64,000 nucleotides of DNA, taken from contig NZ_CP045293.1 in the NCBI RefSeq assembly GCF_009363075.1, forward strand, positions 1,178,001 to 1,242,000, in the 5' to 3' direction. The notes under the pieces were generated by a model that saw only the letters and a list, made by a program, of their open reading frames with translations, was not told the DNA's origin and searched no databases. The stretch comes from Paenibacillus guangzhouensis. GTDB lineage: Bacteria; Bacillota; Bacilli; Paenibacillales; Paenibacillaceae. Position 1 is the first letter of the stretch; each line of letters starts with the position of its first letter. Made by a program: the position numbers and the translations under genes. Shown here piece by piece: positions 45,116 through 54,360 of the stretch.

Positions 45116-46351
45116 ATGAAAAATACAAAATTAACACTTGCATCCTTCCTGGTATGCATTTCATTATTCGCAGCAGCATTGACGGCATGTGGAACGAAAG
45201 AGGATACGGCGAATGTGAACGCTTCTTCTACGGAAGCGACGCAGACGAGTGATACTGTTAACGAGCCGACAGAAGCCACGGTAGATCCTCAGACGGGAAC
45301 GGACAGTATGATCGCCACATCCGGAGAGTTGAAGACAGCGCTTGAAGGGAAGGATGAGGCAAAAGTCAAAGAACTGACGAAGAAGATTGAAGAAGAGTGG
45401 CTCTCCTTCGAGAACGACGTAAAAACCAAATTACCAGATCAATACGTAAATGTAGAGAAATATTTAAATACATTCATTGCTGGAGGCAAACAAACGGAAC
45501 TGGAATTTGACGTATTAATGACATTGAATGATTCTCTCCTTCCGGCATTGCAGACGCTTAGCGATACGCTCAAATCCGGCGAAGGTGCGGTAAATAAAGA
45601 TTCTTTGGAACAATCCGCTGAGATTCAAGCAGCAACGAAGGAATATGCGAAATACGTGCAAGCGCAGGGAGATGAGTTGGTTACCGGCCTTGAAGCTTTA
45701 CTCAAAGAGATTAAAGGCGGCGACTTGAAGAAGTCCCAAGATCAATATGTCAAAGCTCGTTATCCATATGAGCGAATCGAGCCAATTATTGAGTTGTTCG
45801 CGGAGTTAGATGGAACGATGGATGCACGCGTCGATGATTTTGCGAGTGCAGATGATGAGAATTTCACAGGTTATCACCGTCTTGAGCATTTCTTATTCGT
45901 GAAGAAAGAGACGAAGGGAGCAGTCAAGTACGCAGAGCGGCTCCTTGAGGATGGCAAGAAAATGCGTGAAGAGATCGCTGCGATGCAGATCGATCCGACC
46001 TTATTCGTTACAGGTGTGGGCGAATTGATGGAGGAAGCGCAATCTAGCAAGATCACAGGAGAAGAAGAGCGCTGGAGTAAAGCGACGCTGCCAGTCGTTC
46101 GAGCGAACGTAGAAGGTGCTGAGAAAATATTCGAGCTTCTACGTGCCGAGTTGAAAAAGAAGGATGCTGCATTAGAAGAGAAGATTGATAAGAACTTGAA
46201 AGCCGTGTTGAAGCAAATTGACGACTACTCGCCTAACGGCGTATTTACACCGTTTGATCAATTAAGCCAGACCCAGCAAATGGATCTTAAAAATAAGTTA
46301 GAAGCTTTGGCTGTACCTTTGGTTAAATTGCCAGGAACGCTAGGACAGTAA
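45116..46351 (+). CDS. efeO: Iron uptake lipoprotein EfeO/EfeM (M75, imelysin-like)
   Basis: A 411-residue lipoprotein. The lipobox LTAC puts the lipidated Cys at residue 25; an acidic Ser/Thr-rich spacer follows, then helical modules including EEWLSFENDVKTKL near 100, and the M75 domain with HxxEH in GYHRLEHFLF near 253, a metal-binding motif of EfeO. No cupredoxin domain is obvious, so it is closer to the EfeM-like form (YwbM of Bacillus). It delivers iron to EfeU. The gene lies between efeU (19 bases) and efeB (12 bases). Confidence 0.88.
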   Translation: MKNTKLTLASFLVCISLFAAALTACGTKEDTANVNASSTEATQTSDTVNEPTEATVDPQTGTDSMIATSGELKTALEGKDEAKVKELTKKIEEEWLSFENDVKTKLPDQYVNVEKYLNTFIAGGKQTELEFDVLMTLNDSLLPALQTLSDTLKSGEGAVNKDSLEQSAEIQAATKEYAKYVQAQGDELVTGLEALLKEIKGGDLKKSQDQYVKARYPYERIEPIIELFAELDGTMDARVDDFASADDENFTGYHRLEHFLFVKKETKGAVKYAERLLEDGKKMREEIAAMQIDPTLFVTGVGELMEEAQSSKITGEEERWSKATLPVVRANVEGAEKIFELLRAELKKKDAALEEKIDKNLKAVLKQIDDYSPNGVFTPFDQLSQTQQMDLKNKLEALAVPLVKLPGTLGQ

Positions 46352-46363
46352 GGGGATAGGAAC

Positions 46364-47644
46364 ATGTCTAAACAACTTAGTCGACGCAAATTTCTAGGCA
46401 TGGCGGTTACCGGCGCTGCAGGACTTGTCATAGGTAATATGATCGATCTGCCTAGCCGTGTGCAGGGTGTGGTGGATCCAACGCCCGTGACCCCATCGAG
46501 TCCAACATCAGCAACGAACCCGAAAACAGCTCCCGAAATGGAGCCGTTTTTTGGCGTTCATCAAGCGGGTATCGTGACACCAGCACAACAATTCTTGAAC
46601 ATAACCGCATTTGACCTGCTTACTGAAGATCGGAATGAAGTCAAGGATCTGCTAAAGACATGGACGCAAATGATCGCAAGAATGACAACAGGGAAGTCGC
46701 CGATGGATCAGGCGCAGAACGCAAAATTTCCTCCACTGGATACAGGCGAAGAAGTTGGCCTCAGCCCTTCGAAGCTTACGATCACAATAGGTTTTGGCGC
46801 GAGTCTATTCGACAAGCTCGGTCTATCCAGTAAGAAACCCAAAGGATTCGGGCAAATGCCGATTTTTCATCTCGATGCGCTCAAAGAGCCATTAACGCAT
46901 GGGGATATCGTGGTGCAAGCCTGCGCCGACGATCCCGTCGTCTGTTTCCACGCGATCCGGAACCTATCGATTGCTTCGAGTGGGATTGCACACATGCGCT
47001 GGCAGCACACAGGGCAGTCCGGGACGAAGCCGGAGGGGACACCGCGGAACTTGTTCGGGTTCAAGGATGGCACGAATAATCCACGTTTGAACGATGATGC
47101 ATTCATGAACAACAATGTATGGTTGAACGCCAGCGATGCGCCTTCATGGCTTGTTGGTGGGAGTTATATGGTCGTTCGTCGGATTCAGATGCGGATTGAG
47201 ACGTGGGATCAACTGTCTTATAAGACGCAGGAAGATACGATTGGACGGCAGAAGATTACAGGTGCTCCGATGGACGGAATCAATGAGCATGATGAGCCGA
47301 ATTTTAAGGATGATGCGAATGGTAAAGTTACACCGCTTGATTCCCATATTCGGTTGTCAAATCCGCGTAACGGAGAGCAATCCGAGCGGGAACGCATCCT
47401 TCGACGCGGGTATAATTTCATGGATGGTCTTGATGAAGTTGGCCGCATGAATGCAGGACTGATGTTCATCTGCTTCAACCGCAACATGAAGACGCAATTC
47501 GAATCGATCCAGAACCGGTTAACAAATGCGAAGCAATTGGATCAGCTAATGAAGTATACGCAGACGGTGGGTGGGGGTTATTTCGTTGTTCCACCTGGCG
47601 TGAAGAATGCGAATGGCTACATTGGCGAGGGGTTATTTAGCTAA
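46364..47644 (+). CDS. efeB: Dyp-type heme peroxidase EfeB, Tat-exported
   Basis: A 426-residue peroxidase. The twin-arginine motif SRRKFLG at residues 6-12 followed by a hydrophobic stretch predicts Tat export; B. subtilis YwbN, its counterpart, uses the TatAy-Cy pathway. The Dyp GxxDG motif is GFKDGTNNP near 230, and the proximal heme His is probably in DSHIRL near 328. It oxidises ferrous iron or extracts it from heme outside the cell for EfeU. It ends the efeUOB operon. No tat genes lie in the window. Confidence 0.9.
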   Translation: MSKQLSRRKFLGMAVTGAAGLVIGNMIDLPSRVQGVVDPTPVTPSSPTSATNPKTAPEMEPFFGVHQAGIVTPAQQFLNITAFDLLTEDRNEVKDLLKTWTQMIARMTTGKSPMDQAQNAKFPPLDTGEEVGLSPSKLTITIGFGASLFDKLGLSSKKPKGFGQMPIFHLDALKEPLTHGDIVVQACADDPVVCFHAIRNLSIASSGIAHMRWQHTGQSGTKPEGTPRNLFGFKDGTNNPRLNDDAFMNNNVWLNASDAPSWLVGGSYMVVRRIQMRIETWDQLSYKTQEDTIGRQKITGAPMDGINEHDEPNFKDDANGKVTPLDSHIRLSNPRNGEQSERERILRRGYNFMDGLDEVGRMNAGLMFICFNRNMKTQFESIQNRLTNAKQLDQLMKYTQTVGGGYFVVPPGVKNANGYIGEGLFS

Positions 47645-47680
47645 GGGTTATATAATAGAATAGTTTAAGATAATTACAAT

Positions 47681-47712
47681 ATCCACGATCCGATGCGGTT
47701 GTGGATTTTTTG
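47681..47712 (+). terminator. Intrinsic terminator after efeB
   Basis: ATCCAC(GATC) pairs with (GGTT)GTGGAT around a small loop, followed by TTTTTTG. It ends the efe operon. Confidence 0.75.
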
Positions 47713-47942
47713 TTATTGATGAAGAATATATTTTTGATAGAAATTGTAATTTTTCGGAGGCAAGGTAAATAATCGAATTAAATCTTTATTTGATAAAATG
47801 TTACAAATTTATACATTGTAAATCATTTACCTAATATAAAAATTCTGTTATTGTAAGAGAGATTGGTGTTTTTTGCCTATTGATTGTCGAAATAAGTGAA
47901 TAAATACCTATTTTTAGAATTATATCTAAGGGGTGTATACAA
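47713..47942 (+). other. Intergenic region before the type VII cluster
   Basis: A 230-base A+T-rich stretch with no gene. TTACAA (47801-47806) and TTGTAA (47816-47821) make a dyad with a 9-base centre and could be an operator, but no standard promoter with good spacing was found near it. AAGGGG shortly before 47943 is the ribosome binding site of the first gene. Confidence 0.4.
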
Positions 47943-49169
47943 ATGCAAATCGAGCTCACTTTATTTGATTCTAAGAATCCAAATAAAAAGATCGATGTCA
48001 GTCTTCAGGATGATATTCCCATTAGCGAGTTGCTCTCTCAATTATTGAATCTGCTAGATCTGAAGACAATAAGAACAGAGGATGAGGGAAGTCAGATATT
48101 TTATGATGTGATGGTCTCTGGGCCAGACATGCAATGGATTCCACTTCAGTTGTCGCAATCTATTAGTGAAGCGTCCATTATGGATGGGGGATATATTCAA
48201 GTCAGTGAACATTTAGAGCAAGAAGAGGTTGAAATTCCTGTTCAACCAACGATATCCCAAAAAACTAAAGTAAGAAAATCGGAAGAGTCCACTTCGAAGG
48301 AGTCTTTTTTTAAGTTATACAAAGATCGTCGAAGTAAGAAGCAGGAAGAGGATTCTAATTCAAACCCGGAGAATCCTGAACTCGCAAAGCGCATTATGGA
48401 GAGTGCTCAGACAGCGCCGGTTCCTGTGAATCAAGATCGTACAGCTATACAAATCGGTACGAATACGAATGTATTACATGGTCCTGTTTTTGTAGGTTTA
48501 TGTCCAGCCGATGTAGAAGTTGACGCAAGTCAAACGGTGTTTGTATTAGCTTCGTCTTTAGTGAAATTAGGCTATGTGCCGTTGGTCTGTAGTGAATCGC
48601 CTAGGGACATTGCCAACATTGAACAACTTATATTTGAAGGTGCAAAAGAAGATCCCGATGCGATGGTGTTTGGTTTCGATGGCGTGGACTATATGCGTCC
48701 GCACACGACATGGACTTATCATGATCTAATGGAAAGTCATTATACACATATCATTTTTTGGTACGAACATTATGACCATATTCCTGAGAATGATCGAATT
48801 ATTGAATGGTCAAGAACCCATATCCCGTTACTTTTAGCTGACGGTGCTAGATGGCGGATTGATCGGTTACATAAATTTGTACAAAAGGCTGCGATTGATC
48901 GGAAGATTAGTAAATTGCTTTTACAAAATTCACAGCAGGATGTTCAACAAGAAATAATCAAGCACTACCCAGATGTTAATGCTTTATTGATTCCGTATAG
49001 TAATGATCCATTTCGTCCAGATTCTACTGTTGTAAAATGGGTAGGTCAATTATTTACAGCGAAAAAAAGATTACATATTCGTCAAAAAGGACTCTGGATC
49101 TTCATCGGTTCAGCTGCGTTGATATCCATTATCTCGATTACAATTGGATTGTTCATTAAAATTCCTTAA
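47943..49169 (+). CDS. YukD-like domain fused to a degenerate nucleotide-binding-like domain and a membrane anchor
   Basis: A 408-residue protein of unusual build. Residues 1-90 resemble the ubiquitin-like YukD/EsaB fold (ELTLFDSKNPNKKIDVSL, then WIPLQLSQSISEASIMDGGYIQVSE). A charged linker runs to about 165. Residues 170-365 look like a ParA/MinD-type domain that has lost its P-loop: VFVGLCPADVEVDASQTVFV occupies the place of the usual glycine-lysine loop, followed by LVKLGYVPLVCSE. The C-terminal helix (about 384-405) is a membrane anchor. It heads the cluster with EssC and probably acts as an accessory or assembly component; the specific role is unknown. Confidence 0.65.
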   Translation: MQIELTLFDSKNPNKKIDVSLQDDIPISELLSQLLNLLDLKTIRTEDEGSQIFYDVMVSGPDMQWIPLQLSQSISEASIMDGGYIQVSEHLEQEEVEIPVQPTISQKTKVRKSEESTSKESFFKLYKDRRSKKQEEDSNSNPENPELAKRIMESAQTAPVPVNQDRTAIQIGTNTNVLHGPVFVGLCPADVEVDASQTVFVLASSLVKLGYVPLVCSESPRDIANIEQLIFEGAKEDPDAMVFGFDGVDYMRPHTTWTYHDLMESHYTHIIFWYEHYDHIPENDRIIEWSRTHIPLLLADGARWRIDRLHKFVQKAAIDRKISKLLLQNSQQDVQQEIIKHYPDVNALLIPYSNDPFRPDSTVVKWVGQLFTAKKRLHIRQKGLWIFIGSAALISIISITIGLFIKIP

Positions 49170-49198
49170 TAGAAATTAAAGAAGATAGGGGTTGTATC

Positions 49199-52100
49199 AT
49201 GATAACGAAAGAAAAACAAGGAATACTGATTCAGCGGACACCACGTATCATACCGCCAATGGATACAGGGGTTATTAGCATCGAATCAGCTCCTGGAAAA
49301 ATGGAAAAACCCTCGATATCTTGGTTTAGTATATTGTTTCCGCCGATTGCGTTGTTAGGTGTGACGCTCGGTTCAGCAATGCTCATGAAATCAAAAACAA
49401 TACTTTTTTCTGCGATAGGCATGACTGGCGTTTCATTAGTCGTATCGGTCACGAACTATCTATCAACGATTCGGAAGCATACGAAAAAAGAGAACGATAA
49501 AAAATCTAAATATCGCGAATACAGCACGGCAGTGGTTCAAACGCTGGAGAAAGCGAATGTAAAGCAAAGAGAAATTACGCAGTTTGTTCATCCAACCATT
49601 GTTCAATGTGTTGATATCGCCGCCAATTTGGGGAAAAATCTTTGGGAAAGAACCTCCATTGAAAATGATTTTCTACACGTGCGCTTGGGTACGGGGGCGC
49701 AATTGCTAAAAATCCAGGCCGAATTTCCACCTATCAGTACAGCTGCTGATGGAGAAAACGCATTACTATCTGATTTAAAGAAAAGATGTGATTTGGTAAG
49801 CAGTGTGACGGGCGTCCCATTTGCACTTCCTTTGCGTGAGGTTGGATTGTTAGGAGTTGTTGGAAATCGAGCTAGAGTAAGAGAACTAATTAATGCAATG
49901 ATTATTCATCTCACTACTCATCATGGATATGATGATGTGAAAACGGTGTTTCTTTTTTCGCAAGAAGAGCAGGAGCATTGGGACTGGGTGAGATGGCTTC
50001 CACATGTATGGAATGAGGATCGTACGGTACGTTATATGGCTTCGGATCAGATGAGTTTATTGAAAATTATTGAAGAGCTGCACCCATTAATGAAATCTCG
50101 CGAATCTCGTAAAAATGGGTATTCGGAGGCGACAAGCCAGACTCGACTTCCGCATTATATCTTCTTCGTAATGGAACCTGAGTTGTTAGAAAATACAGAG
50201 TTTTTCAATTATCTTCTTATGAACGAGCCTTCATTAGGGATTACGAGTGTGTTCTTGTCCGAAAGGATAGATCTGGATTTGCCGCTCAATTGTCAGACAA
50301 TTATCGAAGCGGGCGAACTTGAGGGTTTCATTCGGCGAGATTTGACCAAGCAAACGGATGATTTCGAGAAAAAAATTGAGTTGGACTATGTTAATGTTCA
50401 AACGTCTGATCAATTTGCTCGCCGATTAGCTCCAATCCGACTAAAAGAAACAGGCGGTAAAAATAAGGTTCCTAATATGGTAACCTTCTTAGATATTTTC
50501 GAAGCAGAAGATGTAAAAGATCTGAATATTATACAACGCTGGAATAAAAATCAATCAAACCGCTCGTTGTCTATTCCTCTTGGAAGATCTGCGGGTGGAA
50601 AGCTATTTATGTTTGATATGCATGAGAAGTTTTTTGGACCACACGGACTAGTAGCGGGTACGACAGGCTCAGGAAAAAGTGAGCTATTACAATCCTTAAT
50701 TCTATCTTTAAGCGTAAACTATCATCCACACGAAGTTGCAATGGTAATCGTCGATTATAAGGGTGGAGGGATGGCGAATGCTTTTATCGGTATGCCACAT
50801 TTAATTGGAACAATTACGAACCTAGGAGGTAATCAAATTAATAGAGCATTAGTCTCAATTAGTAGTGAGCTAAAACGTCGCCAAGTACTATTTAGCCAAT
50901 TAGGTGTGAACAGCATTGATAATTATATTCTGCGATATCGTGAAGGTGATGCTAAGATTCCATTGCCACATTTGATTATTATCGTCGATGAATTCGCGGA
51001 ACTCAAATCGGATCAACCGGAGTTCATGAATGAATTAATTAGTGCAGCACGTGTTGGACGGAGTCTAGGTGTTCATCTTGTACTTGCAACACAGAAGCCT
51101 TCAGGTGTAGTCAATGATCAGATATGGAGCAACTCCAGATTTAAATTATGTCTGAAAGTTCAAGACATATCTGATAGTCAAGAGATGCTCAAACGTCCGG
51201 AAGCTGCGGAAATCAAAGAACGGGGGCGCGGTTACCTGCAGGTAGGGAATAACGAAGTGTTCTCATTATTCCAATCGGCATGGAGCGGTGCTCCGTATCA
51301 ATTAGAACAAGAAGAAGCCGATATGCAAGTATATCAAATTGGTCTGAATGGTGCGCGTCATGAGACACGCTGGCAGCAGAAGGAAAGCAAGCAACAGGTA
51401 GATCAGGTTACACAATTACAAGCGGTAGTTCAGCAGATTATTCATACGGCAGAGAAGAATCATATTCAAGCGGTGCAGCCGTTATGGTCAGAACCATTGC
51501 CTGAACGACTACTGCTTCAGGATTGCTTCAACCTTCCAAATTCTATTGGGGAACAAACAATCCAAAGAACAGAAGGCTTAATGATGACAATAGGGATGGT
51601 AGACGATCCTGCTAGACAGAATCAATTTTCTTTTCAATCGGATTTGTCGAAGGATGGTCATATTCTTATTTATGGTGCCCCTGGTAGCGGGAAGACTACG
51701 CTTTTAAAGACGATCATGACTTCATTAGCAACCAGCTATACGGCGGATGAATTGAATTTTTATATTTTGGATTTTGGGTCTCGCACGTTATCTGTTTTTA
51801 AAGAATTACCTCATTTTGGGGATATTCTATTTGTTGAAGATGAGGACAAGTTAAATAAGCTAATTAAAATGCTATTGCAAGAGTTGGATGATCGGAAAAA
51901 ACTATTTTCCTCTCTAGGTATCGCGAACATTACATCTTATCGAAATATGACTAAAGCTTCAATCCCAGCGATCGTCGTGATCCTGGACAACTATACCGCA
52001 TTCTCAGAGAACTATAGTGATGAGGTCGCGCATTTCATTACCTTTGTTCGAGAAGGTGGCAATTATGGAATCCACTTGATTATGACGGGAACGGCATCTA

Positions 52101-53188
52101 ATACATTTTCTTACAAATTATCGCAAAACGTACGTCAGCATATTCCTTTACAAATGGCAGACAAATCGGATTATTATGCTCTAGTAGGCCGTGCAGAGGG
52201 ACTTGAGCCAGATCAAGTCGCAGGGAGAGGCTTAGCTAAGTTTGATGTTCCGTTAGAGTTCCAAACGGCGCTACCTTGTGAAGGTGATTCCGATGAAGAA
52301 GTAACGCTTCGTTTGCGTGAATTAGCACAACAAATCGGAGAGAACTGGCAGGGTAAGAGAGCGCGGAAGGTACCATCAATTCCAACTATCCTAAGCGCGG
52401 ACGAACTGTTGGAACGAGTTGAAGAAGAAGGTATCAGGGAAAAAGACGAATCAGAGCTCTTCCCGATTGGTCTGAACTTAGAGACAACAGCACCAGTATA
52501 TTTCAGGTTGATTGATTTCTTTAGCTGTATATATTCATATACGGATTCGGATCAAGTGCAACCGATGATACAGTCGATGGTTACCATATGGAATCGTTCC
52601 ATAGCTCAAGATCAACTTCAAATTCACATGATCGATGGTGTAGATCAACCTTTAGTACCAACAATGAGACGATCTGATACGATTCACACCTATGTTTCGA
52701 CTAATCAACAATTGCAGGATTACACAAAATGTATCATTAATGAATTGCAGCAACGCAAGGATGCAAGCAGAAAAGCTGCGGCATTAATTCCTGAGGATGA
52801 GTTTTTTGATGAATTTACATTTATTTCTAACACATATCCTCGTCTTTTTATTTGTATCACGGATGTTCAACAAATCAGCGGTATGTTGAATGAAGAGATT
52901 GAACTTGCGTTAGAACGAATAGCCAGATTCGGTAAAGGTCTTGGTATCTATCTTTTTGTCTGTGCGAACGCTTCGGATATTAGTCGTCTGAAGCATGAGT
53001 ATGCCTTTATGAGTGCCTTTATCGATCGTAAATGCACGATTGTATCTGGGGCAACCTTACAGCAACATGACGTTTTCAGTCAAGAATATAGCAGTATACC
53101 ATATCAAGAGCAGAGTAAAGAGATGGGTGAACATGTAGGTTGGTTACTGCGTAATAACCAGAAGCATAAGTTAAAGCTACCGTCGTAA
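49199..53188 (+). CDS. essC: Type VII secretion ATPase EssC/YukB-like, without FHA domains
   Basis: A 1329-residue FtsK/SpoIIIE-type ATPase, the motor of type VII secretion. Two membrane helices (about 41-62 and 67-88) come almost at once; the two N-terminal FHA domains of classical Firmicute EssC (about 1480-1500 residues) are missing. ATPase domain 1 has Walker A GTTGSGKS at about 487-494 and Walker B IIIVDEFAEL; domain 2 has GAPGSGKT at about 826-833 and VVILDNYTAF; domain 3 (from about 1085) has no P-loop, with FFSCIYSYTDSDQVQ at its expected place. It is the only EssC gene in the window and precedes the WXG100-like genes. Confidence 0.87.
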   Translation: MITKEKQGILIQRTPRIIPPMDTGVISIESAPGKMEKPSISWFSILFPPIALLGVTLGSAMLMKSKTILFSAIGMTGVSLVVSVTNYLSTIRKHTKKENDKKSKYREYSTAVVQTLEKANVKQREITQFVHPTIVQCVDIAANLGKNLWERTSIENDFLHVRLGTGAQLLKIQAEFPPISTAADGENALLSDLKKRCDLVSSVTGVPFALPLREVGLLGVVGNRARVRELINAMIIHLTTHHGYDDVKTVFLFSQEEQEHWDWVRWLPHVWNEDRTVRYMASDQMSLLKIIEELHPLMKSRESRKNGYSEATSQTRLPHYIFFVMEPELLENTEFFNYLLMNEPSLGITSVFLSERIDLDLPLNCQTIIEAGELEGFIRRDLTKQTDDFEKKIELDYVNVQTSDQFARRLAPIRLKETGGKNKVPNMVTFLDIFEAEDVKDLNIIQRWNKNQSNRSLSIPLGRSAGGKLFMFDMHEKFFGPHGLVAGTTGSGKSELLQSLILSLSVNYHPHEVAMVIVDYKGGGMANAFIGMPHLIGTITNLGGNQINRALVSISSELKRRQVLFSQLGVNSIDNYILRYREGDAKIPLPHLIIIVDEFAELKSDQPEFMNELISAARVGRSLGVHLVLATQKPSGVVNDQIWSNSRFKLCLKVQDISDSQEMLKRPEAAEIKERGRGYLQVGNNEVFSLFQSAWSGAPYQLEQEEADMQVYQIGLNGARHETRWQQKESKQQVDQVTQLQAVVQQIIHTAEKNHIQAVQPLWSEPLPERLLLQDCFNLPNSIGEQTIQRTEGLMMTIGMVDDPARQNQFSFQSDLSKDGHILIYGAPGSGKTTLLKTIMTSLATSYTADELNFYILDFGSRTLSVFKELPHFGDILFVEDEDKLNKLIKMLLQELDDRKKLFSSLGIANITSYRNMTKASIPAIVVILDNYTAFSENYSDEVAHFITFVREGGNYGIHLIMTGTASNTFSYKLSQNVRQHIPLQMADKSDYYALVGRAEGLEPDQVAGRGLAKFDVPLEFQTALPCEGDSDEEVTLRLRELAQQIGENWQGKRARKVPSIPTILSADELLERVEEEGIREKDESELFPIGLNLETTAPVYFRLIDFFSCIYSYTDSDQVQPMIQSMVTIWNRSIAQDQLQIHMIDGVDQPLVPTMRRSDTIHTYVSTNQQLQDYTKCIINELQQRKDASRKAAALIPEDEFFDEFTFISNTYPRLFICITDVQQISGMLNEEIELALERIARFGKGLGIYLFVCANASDISRLKHEYAFMSAFIDRKCTIVSGATLQQHDVFSQEYSSIPYQEQSKEMGEHVGWLLRNNQKHKLKLPS

Positions 53189-53255
53189 AATGGAAGATCT
53201 TGACGAATAAGATATAATTGACTATTATACTAATATGTTACAAGGAATGATCTTA

Positions 53256-53945
53256 TTGGAATATGAAGATGATTTTGACATAAAGCTTTCGATAGGTGAA
53301 CTTGCTTATCTCGTAGCTCTTATAGGTGGAACAAATCTTAGAGGTATAGAATATTCTTTCGATCATTTGCATGAAAGCGAGTTGCGTCAACGATTTGAGT
53401 CCATTCAACAGAAACTTGAGAACAAAGGCTTTCTTCGTGTGAATTTCGATGGAACCGTTCAAATGGATCAAGCAGTTCATGACGTCATCTCAGCAGTAGC
53501 TTTTTGTAATCGAGTCATATTGCAAAAAACAAATGAATCGGAAGAACAGAAATCCTATCACTATTATGTTTATGGTGGGTCGACGTTAGAAATGCAAGTT
53601 GAAGAGGATCAATGTGTACTTCGTCCGTTGCGAGCAATCTATGAATTACAAGCAACCATGATTGAGCGAAGTGGATTTCTACAGCATTATGATTTTGACG
53701 AGGCAATAGATTCTCAAGATCTCTCTATCGAAGAAATTGAAGAGAATATTTCTAGCCTTTGTAGCATTCACTGTTGTCACCTGGAGAATGAGCAGATTGT
53801 AGCAGAGCGCGAAGTAAGTTTTACGACTTCCGATTCTATGCTCTATCAAATAAAAGTAGATAAAGAGGTAGATGGTACTCTAACTCCTTCGCTGAATCCT
53901 GTTTCTCTTCAATGGGTTGTTCAAGCGATTAACCAAATCCTTTGA
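53256..53945 (+). CDS. Unrecognised 229-residue protein in the type VII cluster
   Basis: I do not recognise a family for certain. The protein is acidic, soluble and mixed alpha-beta; residues 8-75 (LSIGELAYLVALIGG, LRQRFESIQQKLENKGFLRV) look like a winged-helix start, and the rest is strand-rich. In position and general form it could be an EspG-like chaperone for WXG100 substrates, but this is inference. The TTG at 53256 is 9 bases after AAGGA; ATG codons in frame at 53235 and 53247 are less well placed. The stop is 16 bases before the first WXG100-like gene. Confidence 0.6.
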   Translation: MEYEDDFDIKLSIGELAYLVALIGGTNLRGIEYSFDHLHESELRQRFESIQQKLENKGFLRVNFDGTVQMDQAVHDVISAVAFCNRVILQKTNESEEQKSYHYYVYGGSTLEMQVEEDQCVLRPLRAIYELQATMIERSGFLQHYDFDEAIDSQDLSIEEIEENISSLCSIHCCHLENEQIVAEREVSFTTSDSMLYQIKVDKEVDGTLTPSLNPVSLQWVVQAINQIL

Positions 53946-53961
53946 GGTGGGGAATGATGAG

Positions 53962-54297
53962 ATGCATTCAAGCACAGTATTTGCAATGGAAGCCAAGTTA
54001 GCTCCATTAATTGCAAGATCGCAAGAAGTATCGAGTGAGATGAAGCAGAAAACGCAGAATAGTTCAAGTTACTGGAGTAATTTTGGGCAACTAGAGTTTC
54101 AACAGAATACGGAAAAATGGGTTAAAAACATGAATAATTACGCGCAAACACTTCGATCTTTACAGAGTAGTATTCACGCTTACGGAGTACAGCTACGAAA
54201 CGAGGAGATTGAAGCTGAACGACGAGAAGCTCAACGTCGAGAAGCTGAGCGTGCAAGAGCCCAAGCAGCAGCAGCAGCTTCTTCAAGAAAGAAATAA
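53962..54297 (+). CDS. WXG100-like small protein with charged C-terminal tail
   Basis: A 111-residue helical protein. Residues 1-80 match a WXG100 helical hairpin in pattern, with the turn at SSYWSNFGQ (Trp38), though Trp-Ser-Asn-Phe-Gly replaces Trp-x-Gly. Residues 81-111 form an Arg/Glu/Ala helix that ends in SSRKK. The ATG at 53962 is 9 bases after GAGGTGGGG; in-frame GTG at 53947 lies in that site. It sits between the unrecognised protein and the second WXG100 gene, so it could be a heterodimer partner or a substrate of the EssC system. Family membership is based on pattern only. Confidence 0.65.
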   Translation: MHSSTVFAMEAKLAPLIARSQEVSSEMKQKTQNSSSYWSNFGQLEFQQNTEKWVKNMNNYAQTLRSLQSSIHAYGVQLRNEEIEAERREAQRREAERARAQAAAAASSRKK

Positions 54298-54360
54298 TAA
54301 CTGGTTTACTCTCTTCAAGGAAGAGTTTAAATAATATACGAATCAAAGGGGATGACATTT

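Noticed and set aside
47943-49169. Calling the first gene of the type VII cluster EssB/YukC
   Set aside because: EssB has a pseudokinase domain before its membrane helix; this protein has a ubiquitin-like start and a ParA-like middle instead.
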